Positions 13,543 to 18,298 of a stretch of DNA of 20,289 nt are shown here, one piece after another. The notes below the pieces were generated by a model. The model saw only the letters and a list, made by a program, of their open reading frames with translations, ran no database searches and had not been told where the DNA came from. Location: the IMG/VR virus record IMGVR_UViG_3300033571_010519, positions 1 through 20,289 of that record, one strand, 5' to 3'. This DNA is from a virus. How positions within the stretch are numbered: the stretch's first letter is position 1; the number at the start of each line of letters is the position of its first letter. Made by a program: the position numbers and the translations under genes.

Positions 13543-14180
13543 AGGCTTATCCTCGGTTGTGTTGTGGTTGTCGCTGGCTTCTCGTCCTCCCATCGGCGTT
13601 GGTTCAGGTAGGTCGCAGGATGTGGAATGAATGCACCTTGGTCCTTCGTCCAGCCGTCCTGACGAGACTGCCAGGCTAGAGCGGAAAGCACGGTTTGCAA
13701 GTCAGGCTTCAGCTTTGACCAAGCCTTCTCTGCTGCTCCTTTCCCGACCTTTCGAGGGTAGGCTTGCCAGAACTCCGTGAAACCTATGGAAGTATTATTG
13801 GATATTGGATATTGGTTAGAACTAACGTTCAACGTCTGTTCAGCAGGTGTTGAACATCTGTTGGATCGTGCACTAGCAGAAGCCTTTCCTGCCCTAGTTA
13901 CAGCCTCCCTTTTGGCGTGTGCCTTTGCAATCTCATGATCGGCTCGATGATGCCTAAAACCAGCATCAGTTTGCTCGAAAAACTTCGTCAAAATGTATGC
14001 AACTTCGTCATGGTGTTGCATCATTCCAACAGAACGCGCAATGTCTGTTGAACACATGTTGAACGGATGTTCAGCAAGATAATAAGCATCAAGCAAACGC
14101 CTGTATGCCAGATCCTCAATTAGGCTAAGACCGCGAGTGTGGGCGGCATAATCGCCAATGTGAAAAGGGTAATAGTTCAA
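13539..14180 (-). CDS. DUF1376 (YdaU-type) replication initiation-like protein, TTG start
   Basis: The protein has 213 residues. The N-terminus MNYYPFHIGDYAAHTRGLSL followed by IEDLAYRRLLDAYYLAEHPF is the signature of DUF1376, found in phage and prophage replication regions just before a helicase or helicase loader. Residues about 130-200 (FTEFWQAYPRKVGKGAAEKA, then PHPATYLNQRRWEDE) form a second helical domain seen at the C-terminus of phage replication initiators. It probably recognises the origin or recruits the helicase encoded next. The start is TTG at 14180-14178 overlapping the previous stop (TTGA), supported by the exact family N-terminus; no SD is visible (AAAGTAACGC). A phage replication origin might lie within this gene, as often happens, but no iteron array was found. 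Confidence 0.85.
   Translation of the reverse strand: MNYYPFHIGDYAAHTRGLSLIEDLAYRRLLDAYYLAEHPFNMCSTDIARSVGMMQHHDEVAYILTKFFEQTDAGFRHHRADHEIAKAHAKREAVTRAGKASASARSNRCSTPAEQTLNVSSNQYPISNNTSIGFTEFWQAYPRKVGKGAAEKAWSKLKPDLQTVLSALAWQSRQDGWTKDQGAFIPHPATYLNQRRWEDEKPATTTTQPRISL
13550..13554 (-). promoter_or_regulatory. Ribosome binding site deciding the helicase GTG start
   Basis: GAGGA lies 7 bases before the GTG at 13542, inside the end of the DUF1376 gene. Together with the GTGA stop/start overlap it supports this start over the upstream in-frame ATG at 13593. Confidence 0.6.
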
Positions 14181-14371
14181 GCGTTACTTTCCTCCTCAGT
14201 AATTTGTTCTACGTGCTCGTATGGAACAGCATGAAGCGGACAGTTCCCATTGTAAATAAAGATGCCTTCAATACCTTTGTATCCCTTGCCGTGATGATTG
14301 TCGAGAATAGGGCATAGGCATCCTGCTTTAACGGCTTCTGGTGATCCTGGTGATGGGTCTTCGTGTGTCAT
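14177..14371 (-). CDS. Small Cys/His-containing phage protein
   Basis: The product has 64 residues. DPSPGSPEAVKAGCLCPILD followed by NHHGKGYKG and NGNCPLH is a pattern I recall from many phage proteins of unknown role ('SPEA-x-x-xGC-x-CP-x-LDN-x-HG-x-G ... CPLH'). C18, C20, H26/H27, C44 and H47 could bind a metal ion. The ATG overlaps the stop of the preceding gene (ATGA at 14368-14371), and its own stop overlaps the TTG start of the DUF1376 gene. No SD is seen; the leader is CTTTATCAAACC. It is part of the operon feeding replication genes, but no function can be given. Confidence 0.75.
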   Translation of the reverse strand: MTHEDPSPGSPEAVKAGCLCPILDNHHGKGYKGIEGIFIYNGNCPLHAVPYEHVEQITEEESNA

Positions 14372-14706
14372 GGTTTGATAAAGCGTTGGAGTTCGTCTTG
14401 AATCTGCTGTGCTATCGCCTCAATGCTTGCGATGTCTGGCAGTGGTTGCGTGGCTTGCCATTGTCTTCCCGCTTCGGTGAGAATGCAGGAGGCAAAATGC
14501 GATGCGTTCCTGATCGCCTCCCTCATGGCCTGAATCTCGGCGGCAGGATCGGTCATGCCCGCACAGGCGTTGACGCAGGCGACTAACCGTTTTGCATTTT
14601 TAGAATGGATACTATCAAGGTTTAAAACTTCTTTGTTATCCACATCTGTTATCCAATTTTCTCCATCAAAATCCCAAGGCTCGTCGTAGTCTTGTGTCGT
14701 GCTCAT
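14368..14706 (-). CDS. Phage accessory protein with 'RLVACVNACAGM' motif
   Basis: The protein has 112 residues. It starts MSTTQDYDEPWDFDGENWIT. The central segment (AKRLVACVNACAGMTDPAAE) is widespread in early-region proteins of many phages and is of unknown function. The C-terminal half is helical (IASIEAIAQQIQDELQRF). The ATG at 14706-14704 is preceded by AGGAGG (14718-14713) and overlaps the previous stop (ATGA); this decides the start over a 27-residue longer frame that would lie in the upstream gene. No catalytic residues are evident. It is one of a row of tiny early genes between the operator region and the replication genes. Confidence 0.75.
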   Translation of the reverse strand: MSTTQDYDEPWDFDGENWITDVDNKEVLNLDSIHSKNAKRLVACVNACAGMTDPAAEIQAMREAIRNASHFASCILTEAGRQWQATQPLPDIASIEAIAQQIQDELQRFIKP

Positions 14707-15062
14707 ACCTCTCCTCCTTTCCAAAGGTTGAGTGTTTTCAAAAGGGCTTCGCAGCGCTCCTCCGCAGATGCATGAATCAGGCACCAATCGGTGCAGGTGC
14801 CTATTGTTTCGGGATAAAAAATGGCGTTCTGAGAAAGAATGGACCGATATGCTTCACGATCTGAAATACTTAACCTTTTCTCCAACTCATGAACGGCGTT
14901 GAGGTCGTTCAGGTAGTCGGGAAGTTGTTCAAGATGCCAAGGCGAATTCCCAGGGCGATACCATGCCATGATTGCTTCATGCTTGATGCTGCTATTTGCA
15001 GATGGAGAGTATTTCCATCCAGCCCATTCAGCAAGGGCGATGCGTTGTTCTTCGGGTGTCAT
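14703..15062 (-). CDS. Phage ABA-sandwich-like accessory protein
   Basis: The protein has 119 residues. The motif series MTPEEQRIALAEWAGW, LPDYLNDLNAVHELEK and ASAEERCEALLKTLNLW is one I recall in early-region proteins of many phages, catalogued (from memory, unchecked) as 'Phage ABA sandwich domain'. Function is unknown. Three cysteines lie in the second half (C104-region and CTDWC at about 89-93). The ATG overlaps the preceding stop (ATGA at 15059-15062). There is no SD; the leader is ACAGAACACACC, a good example of the C/A-rich class of starts in this window. Confidence 0.75.
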   Translation of the reverse strand: MTPEEQRIALAEWAGWKYSPSANSSIKHEAIMAWYRPGNSPWHLEQLPDYLNDLNAVHELEKRLSISDREAYRSILSQNAIFYPETIGTCTDWCLIHASAEERCEALLKTLNLWKGGEV

Positions 15063-15310
15063 GGTGTGTTCTGTTTGTGTTTCTCGTAGGCGGCGAGGGC
15101 TTCCCTGACAACTATCGGGCAGCGCTCCATTGTGTCCAGGTGCGCGTTCCGCGACTCGCGCAGAGCCTCCGCCATCTTGTCAGCCAGGGCGGTCATGGCG
15201 GCGAGTTCGGTTTCAAGCTTTCTAGCAAACTCTGACGACACGGGATCAGGCGGGTAGCTTTTGGCCTTCTTGAGCGCTCGGCGCTCGGCGTCAGTGCGTG
15301 GTGTTTTCAT
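15059..15310 (-). CDS. 'TPRTDA' coiled-coil small phage protein 1
   Basis: The product has 83 residues. It begins MKTPRTDAERRALKKAKSYP and continues with a helix ARKLETELAAMTALADKMAE. The 'TPRTDA ... AR-x-LE-x-EL-x-x-M' layout is common in early-region proteins of phages and of some Verrucomicrobiota and Proteobacteria prophages; I know no function for it. The next gene encodes a clear relative, suggesting a tandem duplication. The ATG overlaps the previous stop (ATGA at 15307-15310); the leader AAAAAAACCGACCC has no SD. Confidence 0.7.
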   Translation of the reverse strand: MKTPRTDAERRALKKAKSYPPDPVSSEFARKLETELAAMTALADKMAEALRESRNAHLDTMERCPIVVREALAAYEKHKQNTP

Positions 15311-15537
15311 GGGTCGGTTTTTTTGTGGTTCTCGTAGGCATCAAGCGCTTCAGCAAGAGATTCATCATAAGGTGAATGTGCTATGGCCTCCGCCAGGCTG
15401 TCAGCCAGGGAGGTCATGGACTGGAGTTCGCGTTCAAGCTGGCGGGCTAGATCGTAGGTTTTGGCAAGCTCGACGTCGAAATCCACGCTGTCCATCTTGT
15501 TGCTGTGGGCGTCAGTGCGAGGTGTTGGTGTTTTCAC
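15307..15537 (-). CDS. 'TPRTDA' coiled-coil small phage protein 2 (GTG start)
   Basis: The product has 76 residues, begins MKTPTPRTDAHSNKMDSVDF and continues LARQLERELQSMTSLADSLA, parallel to its neighbour (LARK/QLE-EL-M-T-LAD). Both end in a short AY-E-NHKK/EKHKQ tail. This is a duplicated gene pair with separate divergence. The start is GTG at 15537-15535 with AGGAGG at 15549-15544, and it overlaps the preceding stop (GTGA). Function is unknown. Confidence 0.72.
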   Translation of the reverse strand: MKTPTPRTDAHSNKMDSVDFDVELAKTYDLARQLERELQSMTSLADSLAEAIAHSPYDESLAEALDAYENHKKTDP

Positions 15538-15845
15538 TTTTCACCTCCTTCCAGCGCGGTGACCGCAAGATCAGCAAGAATGAAGGCTCGCTCTATCATT
15601 GCTTCGTTACACGGGCCTTTAGAATAATCAGGCGCAATGGTCATGCTTGCCAAAGCCTGCCCGGCCAGCCGTTTGCGTCGGCCCTTGGCAATCATCTCGT
15701 CAAGCCAGGGCGTGCCGGAGCAGGGCTGGCCTGTGTGGATGGCGGCGTGCTCGACGGCGGTTAGGCCAATAGTAGGCCAATTATAGTCACCGCTAGGCAG
15801 ATGTGTTCCTGCGTTGGGTAATGCTGGGTCGTTTTTCTGTGTCAT
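15534..15845 (-). CDS. Small early phage protein, ligand unknown
   Basis: The protein has 103 residues. It contains LPSGDYNWPTIGLTAVEHAA, then IHTGQPCSGTPWLDEMIAKG and a helical C-terminal part (ALASMTIAPDYSKGPCNEAM). The segment 'GTPWLDEMI-x-KGRR' is one I have seen in other phage early proteins, but I cannot name a family. Cysteines are at positions about 38 and 77. The ATG overlaps the preceding stop (ATGA at 15842-15845); the leader GGAAGGAACCAACACC holds a weak SD with long spacing as well as a CCAACACC tract. Confidence 0.65.
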   Translation of the reverse strand: MTQKNDPALPNAGTHLPSGDYNWPTIGLTAVEHAAIHTGQPCSGTPWLDEMIAKGRRKRLAGQALASMTIAPDYSKGPCNEAMIERAFILADLAVTALEGGEK

Positions 15846-16027
15846 GGTGTTGGTTCCTTCCAGGTGAATGTTGTGTTTCCGTTCTCGTCGCTGACCCAGG
15901 TGGCGAAGCCACGCCGGACGGCTTCGATTTTCAAAGCTTCAAGGCGCCTGTGGTTGATATGAAATCCCTGCCAAAAAGCGATAGCAAAAAATGGCAGCAT
16001 GATTGCCATGGCTTTCTTTGTGCTCAC
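15842..16027 (-). CDS. Small single-pass membrane protein (GTG start)
   Basis: The product has 61 residues counted from the GTG at 16027. It begins MSTKKAMAIMLPFFAIAFWQ, a positively charged start followed by a hydrophobic segment at about 6-20 that could cross the inner membrane. The rest is hydrophilic (NHRRLEALKIEAVRRGFATW and following VSDENGNTTFTW). The tail motif 'A-V-x-x-GFA-x-WV-x-DE-x-G-x-x-x-F-x-W' is a common end of small phage membrane-anchored proteins. Start choice: AGGAGG at 16040-16035 and overlap with the upstream stop (GTGA at 16024-16027). A longer frame from 16066 lacks these signals. Role unknown; not enough to call it a spanin or holin. Confidence 0.7.
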   Translation of the reverse strand: MSTKKAMAIMLPFFAIAFWQGFHINHRRLEALKIEAVRRGFATWVSDENGNTTFTWKEPTP

Positions 16028-16104
16028 TTCGCCACCTCCTTCCCAGGCTTGCTGCATGGCCTCCATGCGTTTGCGTCCCAGCGTCCGGTGTCGGGGATGT
16101 TCAT
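16024..16104 (-). CDS. 26-residue peptide
   Basis: ATG at 16104-16102, TGA at 16026-16024. The product starts MNIPDTGRWDANAWRPCSKP and ends GKEVAK. The leader CACTAACACC directly before the ATG is nearly the same as that of other genes here. The stop overlaps the GTG start of the membrane protein (GTGA), while the preceding gene's stop lies four bases before its ATG. Both ends therefore fit the local operon pattern, which is the evidence for it. It may serve only to bring ribosomes to the next start. Function unknown. Confidence 0.5.
   Translation of the reverse strand: MNIPDTGRWDANAWRPCSKPGKEVAK
16035..16040 (-). promoter_or_regulatory. Ribosome binding site deciding the GTG start at 16027
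   Basis: AGGAGG with 7-base spacing to GTG 16027-16025. It sits in the end of the 26-residue peptide gene and supports the short membrane protein start. Confidence 0.7.
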
Positions 16105-16108
16105 GGTG

Positions 16109-16303
16109 TTAGTGAAGAAGTGATGAAAGTTCCTGAATCTGGCTCCTCGTGATGACTGCCGCTTGTGCTGCTGCAATGGCTTCAGCCTGGCGTTCCTTGT
16201 ATTGTGCGTAGCGCTTGGCTACGCTTTCGAGTTCAAGCTCCCTGGCTCTCTGTTCCAGCTTGTCAATGAGTTGCTGGATTTCAATGTGTGTTAGTTTGTG
16301 CAT
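16109..16303 (-). CDS. Small coiled-coil protein
   Basis: The product has 64 residues, almost wholly helical: THIEIQQLIDKLEQRARELE then a long Ala/Gln/Glu-rich segment. Heptad spacing of Leu/Ile (I8, L12, L16 and on) suggests a coiled coil that dimerises. No family is recognised. The ATG (16303-16301) lies inside the end of the zinc-finger-like gene and overlaps it by 23 bases; the leader CAAACAACACAGAG is C/A-rich without an SD. Confidence 0.6.
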   Translation of the reverse strand: MHKLTHIEIQQLIDKLEQRARELELESVAKRYAQYKERQAEAIAAAQAAVITRSQIQELSSLLH

Positions 16304-16445
16304 CTCTGTGTTGTTTGCGTTGTGTCCTGCAAGGCTTGCAATCCTTGCGAAGTTCTTCTGCCTCTAGCGCCTTTCCGCACCTTGTGCAGCGCCGGTCAGC
16401 AAGGCACTGTTTTCGCCATGTTCGGTATCGTTCTGCGTTTGTCAT
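16281..16445 (-). CDS. 54-residue zinc-ribbon-like protein
   Basis: ATG at 16445-16443 overlapping the preceding stop (ATGA at 16442-16445), TGA at 16283-16281. The product starts MTNAERYRTWRKQCLADRRC and contains CTRCGK at 20-25 and CKPC at 36-39: two CxxC pairs 12 residues apart, the arrangement of a small zinc ribbon or treble clef. The basic, Arg/Lys/Gln-rich flanks (TQRKQHRD) suggest nucleic-acid contact. Such mini zinc-finger proteins are common in phage early regions and their roles are mostly unknown. The gene is convincing because of the CxxC pairs and the stop/start overlap. Confidence 0.75.
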   Translation of the reverse strand: MTNAERYRTWRKQCLADRRCTRCGKALEAEELRKDCKPCRTQRKQHRDAQTNTH

Positions 16446-16648
16446 GGCCGGCTGGGGTCAAGAATTATATATTCAAGTAAACCACGGATGCGATCTTTAA
16501 CCGCAGGATTTTCGCTGACCAGCATTGTCAGCGTTTCCTTCAAGAATCCGACCAGATAATCTGAGTTAGGCTCAATGCTGGCCGTTCTCTTCACCTCTGC
16601 CACATACTCCTCCACCAAGGAGCGGGCTGTGATTCGTGATGTTTGCAT
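16442..16648 (-). CDS. Small helical protein of unknown family
   Basis: The product has 68 residues: TARSLVEEYVAEVKRTASIE, then DYLVGFLKETLTMLVSENPA and a C-terminal RIRGLLEYIIL. It is predominantly helical, acidic and basic in alternation, without cysteine. I do not recognise it. The leader ATAACACACAAC directly before the ATG is C/A-rich with no SD. A GC-rich hairpin CCGCG/CGCGG (16660-16678) lies upstream. Its stop overlaps the start of the zinc-ribbon-like gene. The DNA between it and the 48-residue gene (16649-16691) is non-coding. Confidence 0.65.
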   Translation of the reverse strand: MQTSRITARSLVEEYVAEVKRTASIEPNSDYLVGFLKETLTMLVSENPAVKDRIRGLLEYIILDPSRP

Positions 16649-16691
16649 GTTGTGTGTTATCCGCGTGTAGGATGCGCGGCCCCCGATGAGA

Positions 16692-16838
16692 TTAGGCTTT
16701 AGCCATGTAAATTGTGCCGTCGCGCATGACTGTCACTTCTCCAAAAGTTGCTTGCACGTTCACACTGACAACGGCTGCATCTTTGAAAAAATGGTCTGCA
16801 ACTGCTTTGATTTCAGTAAGGTTGGAAGGAAGTTTCAT
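16692..16838 (-). CDS. 48-residue protein, first gene after the operator region
   Basis: ATG at 16838-16836, TAA at 16694-16692. The product starts MKLPSNLTEIKAVADHFFKD and continues with a strand-like end GEVTVMRDGTIYMAKA. A helix followed by a beta-hairpin is likely. It is the first gene of the leftward unit of small genes, directly downstream of the ATTTGGCAA repeats and the terminator. The leader carries CTTAACACACC, without an SD. A small first gene after a promoter/operator region is often a regulator or inhibitor, but nothing here proves it. Confidence 0.6.
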   Translation of the reverse strand: MKLPSNLTEIKAVADHFFKDAAVVSVNVQATFGEVTVMRDGTIYMAKA

Positions 16839-16958
16839 GGTCTGTTTCGGTGTGTTAAGTGTTTCGCTGACGAAGTGACATTTGGCAAGAATCGCGCATT
16901 TGGCAAATTATTTTATTTGGCAAAGTTGCAAATCGTTGATTCTGAGCGCAACAAAACA
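16839..16958 (-). promoter_or_regulatory. Probable promoter/operator region of the small-gene operon
   Basis: A non-coding AT-rich stretch just after the terminator at 16983-17010 and just before the first gene of the leftward unit. It holds three ATTTGGCAA repeats (16880-16923) and, on the minus strand, AT-rich TAAAAT (16916-16911) as a possible -10 box; no convincing -35 box at 16-18 bases was found. Its place between a terminator and a new operon, and the repeats, are the evidence for promoter and operator function. Confidence 0.5.
16880..16923. repeat. Three ATTTGGCAA direct repeats, 17-18 bp apart
   Basis: Copies lie at 16880-16888, 16898-16906 and 16915-16923. The middle copy extends to ATTTGGCAAAT (16898-16908), an inverted repeat ATTTG/CAAAT around one G. 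The other two keep the left half. Spacings of 18 and 17 bp are between one and a half and two helical turns. A fourth half-like GCAAAT occurs at 16928-16933. Such an array is typical for a dimeric repressor or an iteron-binding protein. Confidence 0.7.
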
Positions 16959-17150
16959 TCATTCCTGCGATACCTGGGGATGAAAAACCCGCTCTTTCAG
17001 CGGGCTTTTTCGTGGATCGTATGCATCTACAGCTTTGAGCGCATACTGTAGCGAGTTGATGACCTTGCGGTTAGCCTGCCAATCGTCCAGCAGGTGTCCC
17101 ATGATGAGATTTATGTGAGCCTTTACCGTTTCCTTGTTCGTCCTGAGCAT
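16959..17150 (-). CDS. Hypothetical 63-residue protein, end overlaps terminator
   Basis: The product has 63 residues, starts MLRTNKETVKAHINLIMGHL and continues DDWQANRKVINSLQYALKAV; it is helical. The ATG at 17150-17148 is preceded by CACTCATCACAA, without an SD; a longer frame reaches 17204 but would lie deeper in the nuclease gene. The first 80 bases overlap the end of the nuclease gene in another frame. The last 16 codons overlap the hairpin terminator (16983-17010), so the gene ends with the transcript. I do not recognise the protein; which of the two overlapping frames is the real one in 17071-17150 is discussed under findings. Confidence 0.55.
   Translation of the reverse strand: MLRTNKETVKAHINLIMGHLLDDWQANRKVINSLQYALKAVDAYDPRKSPLKERVFHPQVSQE
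16983..17010 (-). terminator. Strong intrinsic terminator (minus strand; probably bidirectional)
   Basis: On the minus strand CCCGCT, loop GAAAG, AGCGGG is followed at once by TTTTT. On the plus strand the same stem is followed by C and TTTTT. It closes the rightmost operon and may shield it from reverse transcription. It overlaps the last codons of the 63-residue gene. Confidence 0.85.
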
Positions 17151-17487
17151 TTGTGATGAGTGGTTGATTTGTTTCGCGTAAGAGCGTGAAAAAGTCCTCT
17201 GCACGCAAAATGCAGAGCCATTCCCTGCCGTTCCGTTTGTGAGCTACAACAGGCATTTTTGCGGAGCCAGCGTCACGCTGTGCCTGCTCCATCCAGTGAT
17301 ACGGATTGCCTGCTTCGACTCGCTTAACCTCCCAATGTAGTCCTGGAAGGCTTTCACAGATTACGTCTGGGCTGTCTGCACCGCCTGAGAACTGCTGACC
17401 TCTGCGAGCATCAAATCCCTCGTTGCGCAACTGGTCACGCCATTCCCGTTCTCCTCTGGCTCCCTTTGCTCTGCTGTTGATCGGCAT
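17071..17487 (-). CDS. PD-(D/E)XK nuclease, Holliday-junction-resolvase-like
   Basis: The protein has 138 residues. KGARGEREWRDQLR at 8-21 gives the 'KG-x-x-GERE' helix with E13; GGADSPDV at 35-42 gives the catalytic D41; WEVK at 52-55 gives E53 and K55. This is the PD-(D/E)XK arrangement of small phage resolvases and VRR/Hjc-like nucleases. It would cut branched DNA in replication or packaging intermediates. The domain ends by about residue 110 (ILRAEDFFTLLRE). The remaining 28 residues (Gly, His, Ser, Asn-rich) lie where the next gene overlaps in another frame, and may not matter for function. The ATG at 17487-17485 has no SD and lies within the small gene upstream. Confidence 0.8.
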   Translation of the reverse strand: MPINSRAKGARGEREWRDQLRNEGFDARRGQQFSGGADSPDVICESLPGLHWEVKRVEAGNPYHWMEQAQRDAGSAKMPVVAHKRNGREWLCILRAEDFFTLLRETNQPLITNAQDEQGNGKGSHKSHHGTPAGRLAG

Positions 17488-17564
17488 TTTCGGAAGATGG
17501 TATCGTAGTTTGTTTCGTATGCGGCCAGATTGACCGGCCTTGGAGAGTCGCCTTTTCCAGCCAT
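17361..17564 (-). CDS. 'MxGKGDxPRPV' small phage protein with overlapping tail
   Basis: The protein has 67 residues. It begins MAGKGDSPRPVNLAAYETNY and DTIFRK; this N-terminus is conserved in many phages as a complete short protein of about 25-30 residues ending near IFxKK, of unknown function, commonly encoded beside a nuclease. Here no stop follows, and the frame runs on 41 residues inside the nuclease gene with a composition (Ser/Gln/Thr-rich) unlike a conserved domain. The first 26 residues are therefore likely the functional part. The ATG at 17564-17562 is preceded by GGAGG with 9-base spacing. A lost stop codon, or a genuine 127-base dual coding region, could explain it. Confidence 0.65.
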   Translation of the reverse strand: MAGKGDSPRPVNLAAYETNYDTIFRKCRSTAEQREPEENGNGVTSCATRDLMLAEVSSSQAVQTAQT

Positions 17565-17565
17565 G

Positions 17566-17772
17566 TCAGTAGTCCTCCGTGTTTAGCTCCGCCTCGTTTA
17601 GCGTGTATTCAGAGCGAACGGGCAAGGCTTCCATAATGCTGTCAATATGGTAGCCAATAGCTAGCAGACCGGCCCTGATCGCATCAGCAACTTCTGTGAT
17701 GTTGCTGTCCTCATGGATAGTGATTACAGCCTTTGTGAAGGGTGTTTCGCTGAGTTCAAAGGTGATATTCAT
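17566..17772 (-). CDS. Hypothetical 68-residue protein
   Basis: The product has 68 residues, an alpha/beta-like layout: NITFELSETPFTKAVITIHE (two strands), then EVADAIRAGLLAIGYHIDSI (helix) and an acidic C-terminus. The family is one I think I have seen among phage early proteins of unknown function, but I cannot name it. The ATG overlaps the preceding stop (ATGA at 17769-17772) with leader ACGCACTAAC, the C/A-rich type. It precedes the 'MxGKGD' gene by two bases. Confidence 0.65.
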   Translation of the reverse strand: MNITFELSETPFTKAVITIHEDSNITEVADAIRAGLLAIGYHIDSIMEALPVRSEYTLNEAELNTEDY

Positions 17773-17933
17773 GTTAGTGCGTTGTAAAGGCTTTTAGCTA
17801 CTTTATCCCACTTGTTCTGCGCTGGTGCTTCCAGCTTAGTCTTTACCTTCAGCTTTTCGTGGAGGTTCTTGATTTCCTGTTCTAGCTCCTGGATGCGGGT
17901 CAGAAGCTCTGCGTTTGTTGGTTCGTCTTGCAT
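17769..17933 (-). CDS. Small leucine-zipper-like protein
   Basis: The product has 54 residues. NAELLTRIQELEQEIKNLHE shows Leu/Ile at heptad positions and would form a short coiled coil. The C-terminal part (NKWDKVAKSLYNALT) is helical. The ATG at 17933-17931 is chosen over an in-frame ATG at 17960 because it has the leader TTTCACACACT, like that of the coiled-coil gene at 8809, and because the upstream part is occupied by the folded element. It directly follows the T-run of that element, so the element may control its expression. Confidence 0.6.
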   Translation of the reverse strand: MQDEPTNAELLTRIQELEQEIKNLHEKLKVKTKLEAPAQNKWDKVAKSLYNALT

Positions 17934-17946
17934 AGTGTGTGAAAAA

Positions 17947-18047
17947 GAGGGCTGCTTCACTAAGTGCTGTCTTGGCTATCCAGTCCTGCCCAGCACCATG
18001 GACACAGGCCACAAAAAGCCGCTGGAAATCATGGTGAAGCAGCCCAA
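17947..18047 (-). ncRNA. Folded intergenic element closed by a 12-bp stem, then T-run
   Basis: On the minus strand GGGCTGCTTCAC (18045-18034) pairs perfectly with GTGAAGCAGCCC (17960-17949). Within the 73-base interior, GTGCTG (17996-17991) pairs with CAGCAC (17969-17964), and CATG/CATG (18033-18030, 18000-17997) can close another arm, giving a three-way-junction-like fold. TCTTTTTC follows the outer stem, like a terminator or attenuator tail, just before the next ATG at 17933. It lies wholly between genes. No known RNA family is recognised; a cis-acting leader or stand-alone RNA are both possible. Confidence 0.5.
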
Positions 18048-18055
18048 AGGGTTAG

Positions 18056-18298
18056 TTACCAGGGAATTTCATTTTCTGGATCAGCCTTCTTTGCAGCAGG
18101 CTTTCCGGCGCCATCCTTGGGCTTCACGGCCAGCGAAATGAACCGCTTGCCTCCCTTGCTGGTTTTCTTCCAGGCGCTGATCCAGTAATCTTTACCCTCG
18201 ACATTCAGCGTGCCGGTAAAGTCAGGATGGGTGTCCTTTTCCTTGCGGTCATTGTCGAAGATCGTTCCACTGTTCGTGTTATCGTATTCTTTGCTCAT
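18056..18298 (-). CDS. Small protein with SSB-like tail (DUF736-like)
   Basis: The protein has 80 residues. The segment DNTNSGTIFDNDRKEKDTHP followed by DFTGTLNVEGKDYWISAWKK and GKRFISLAVKPK resembles a group of phage proteins that I relate to DUF736 ('NTG-x-LF-x-N-x-KK-x-x-x-HPDY-x-G ... YWISAW ... YMSLKF-x-PK'). The beta-rich core would suit a small OB-like fold. The C-terminus ADPENEIPW is acidic and ends IPW, much like the DDDIPF tip by which single-strand-binding proteins recruit partners. Encoded beside an exonuclease and a RecA-like ATPase, a role in ssDNA handling is a fair inference. The start ATG 18298 is chosen by family fit; SD weak (AGAAAG). Confidence 0.65.
   Translation of the reverse strand: MSKEYDNTNSGTIFDNDRKEKDTHPDFTGTLNVEGKDYWISAWKKTSKGGKRFISLAVKPKDGAGKPAAKKADPENEIPW

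Noticed and set aside
13543-13593. Seventeen-residue extension of the helicase from ATG 13593
   Set aside because: The GTG at 13542 has an SD and a GTGA overlap, and the extension would double-code the conserved end of the DUF1376 protein.
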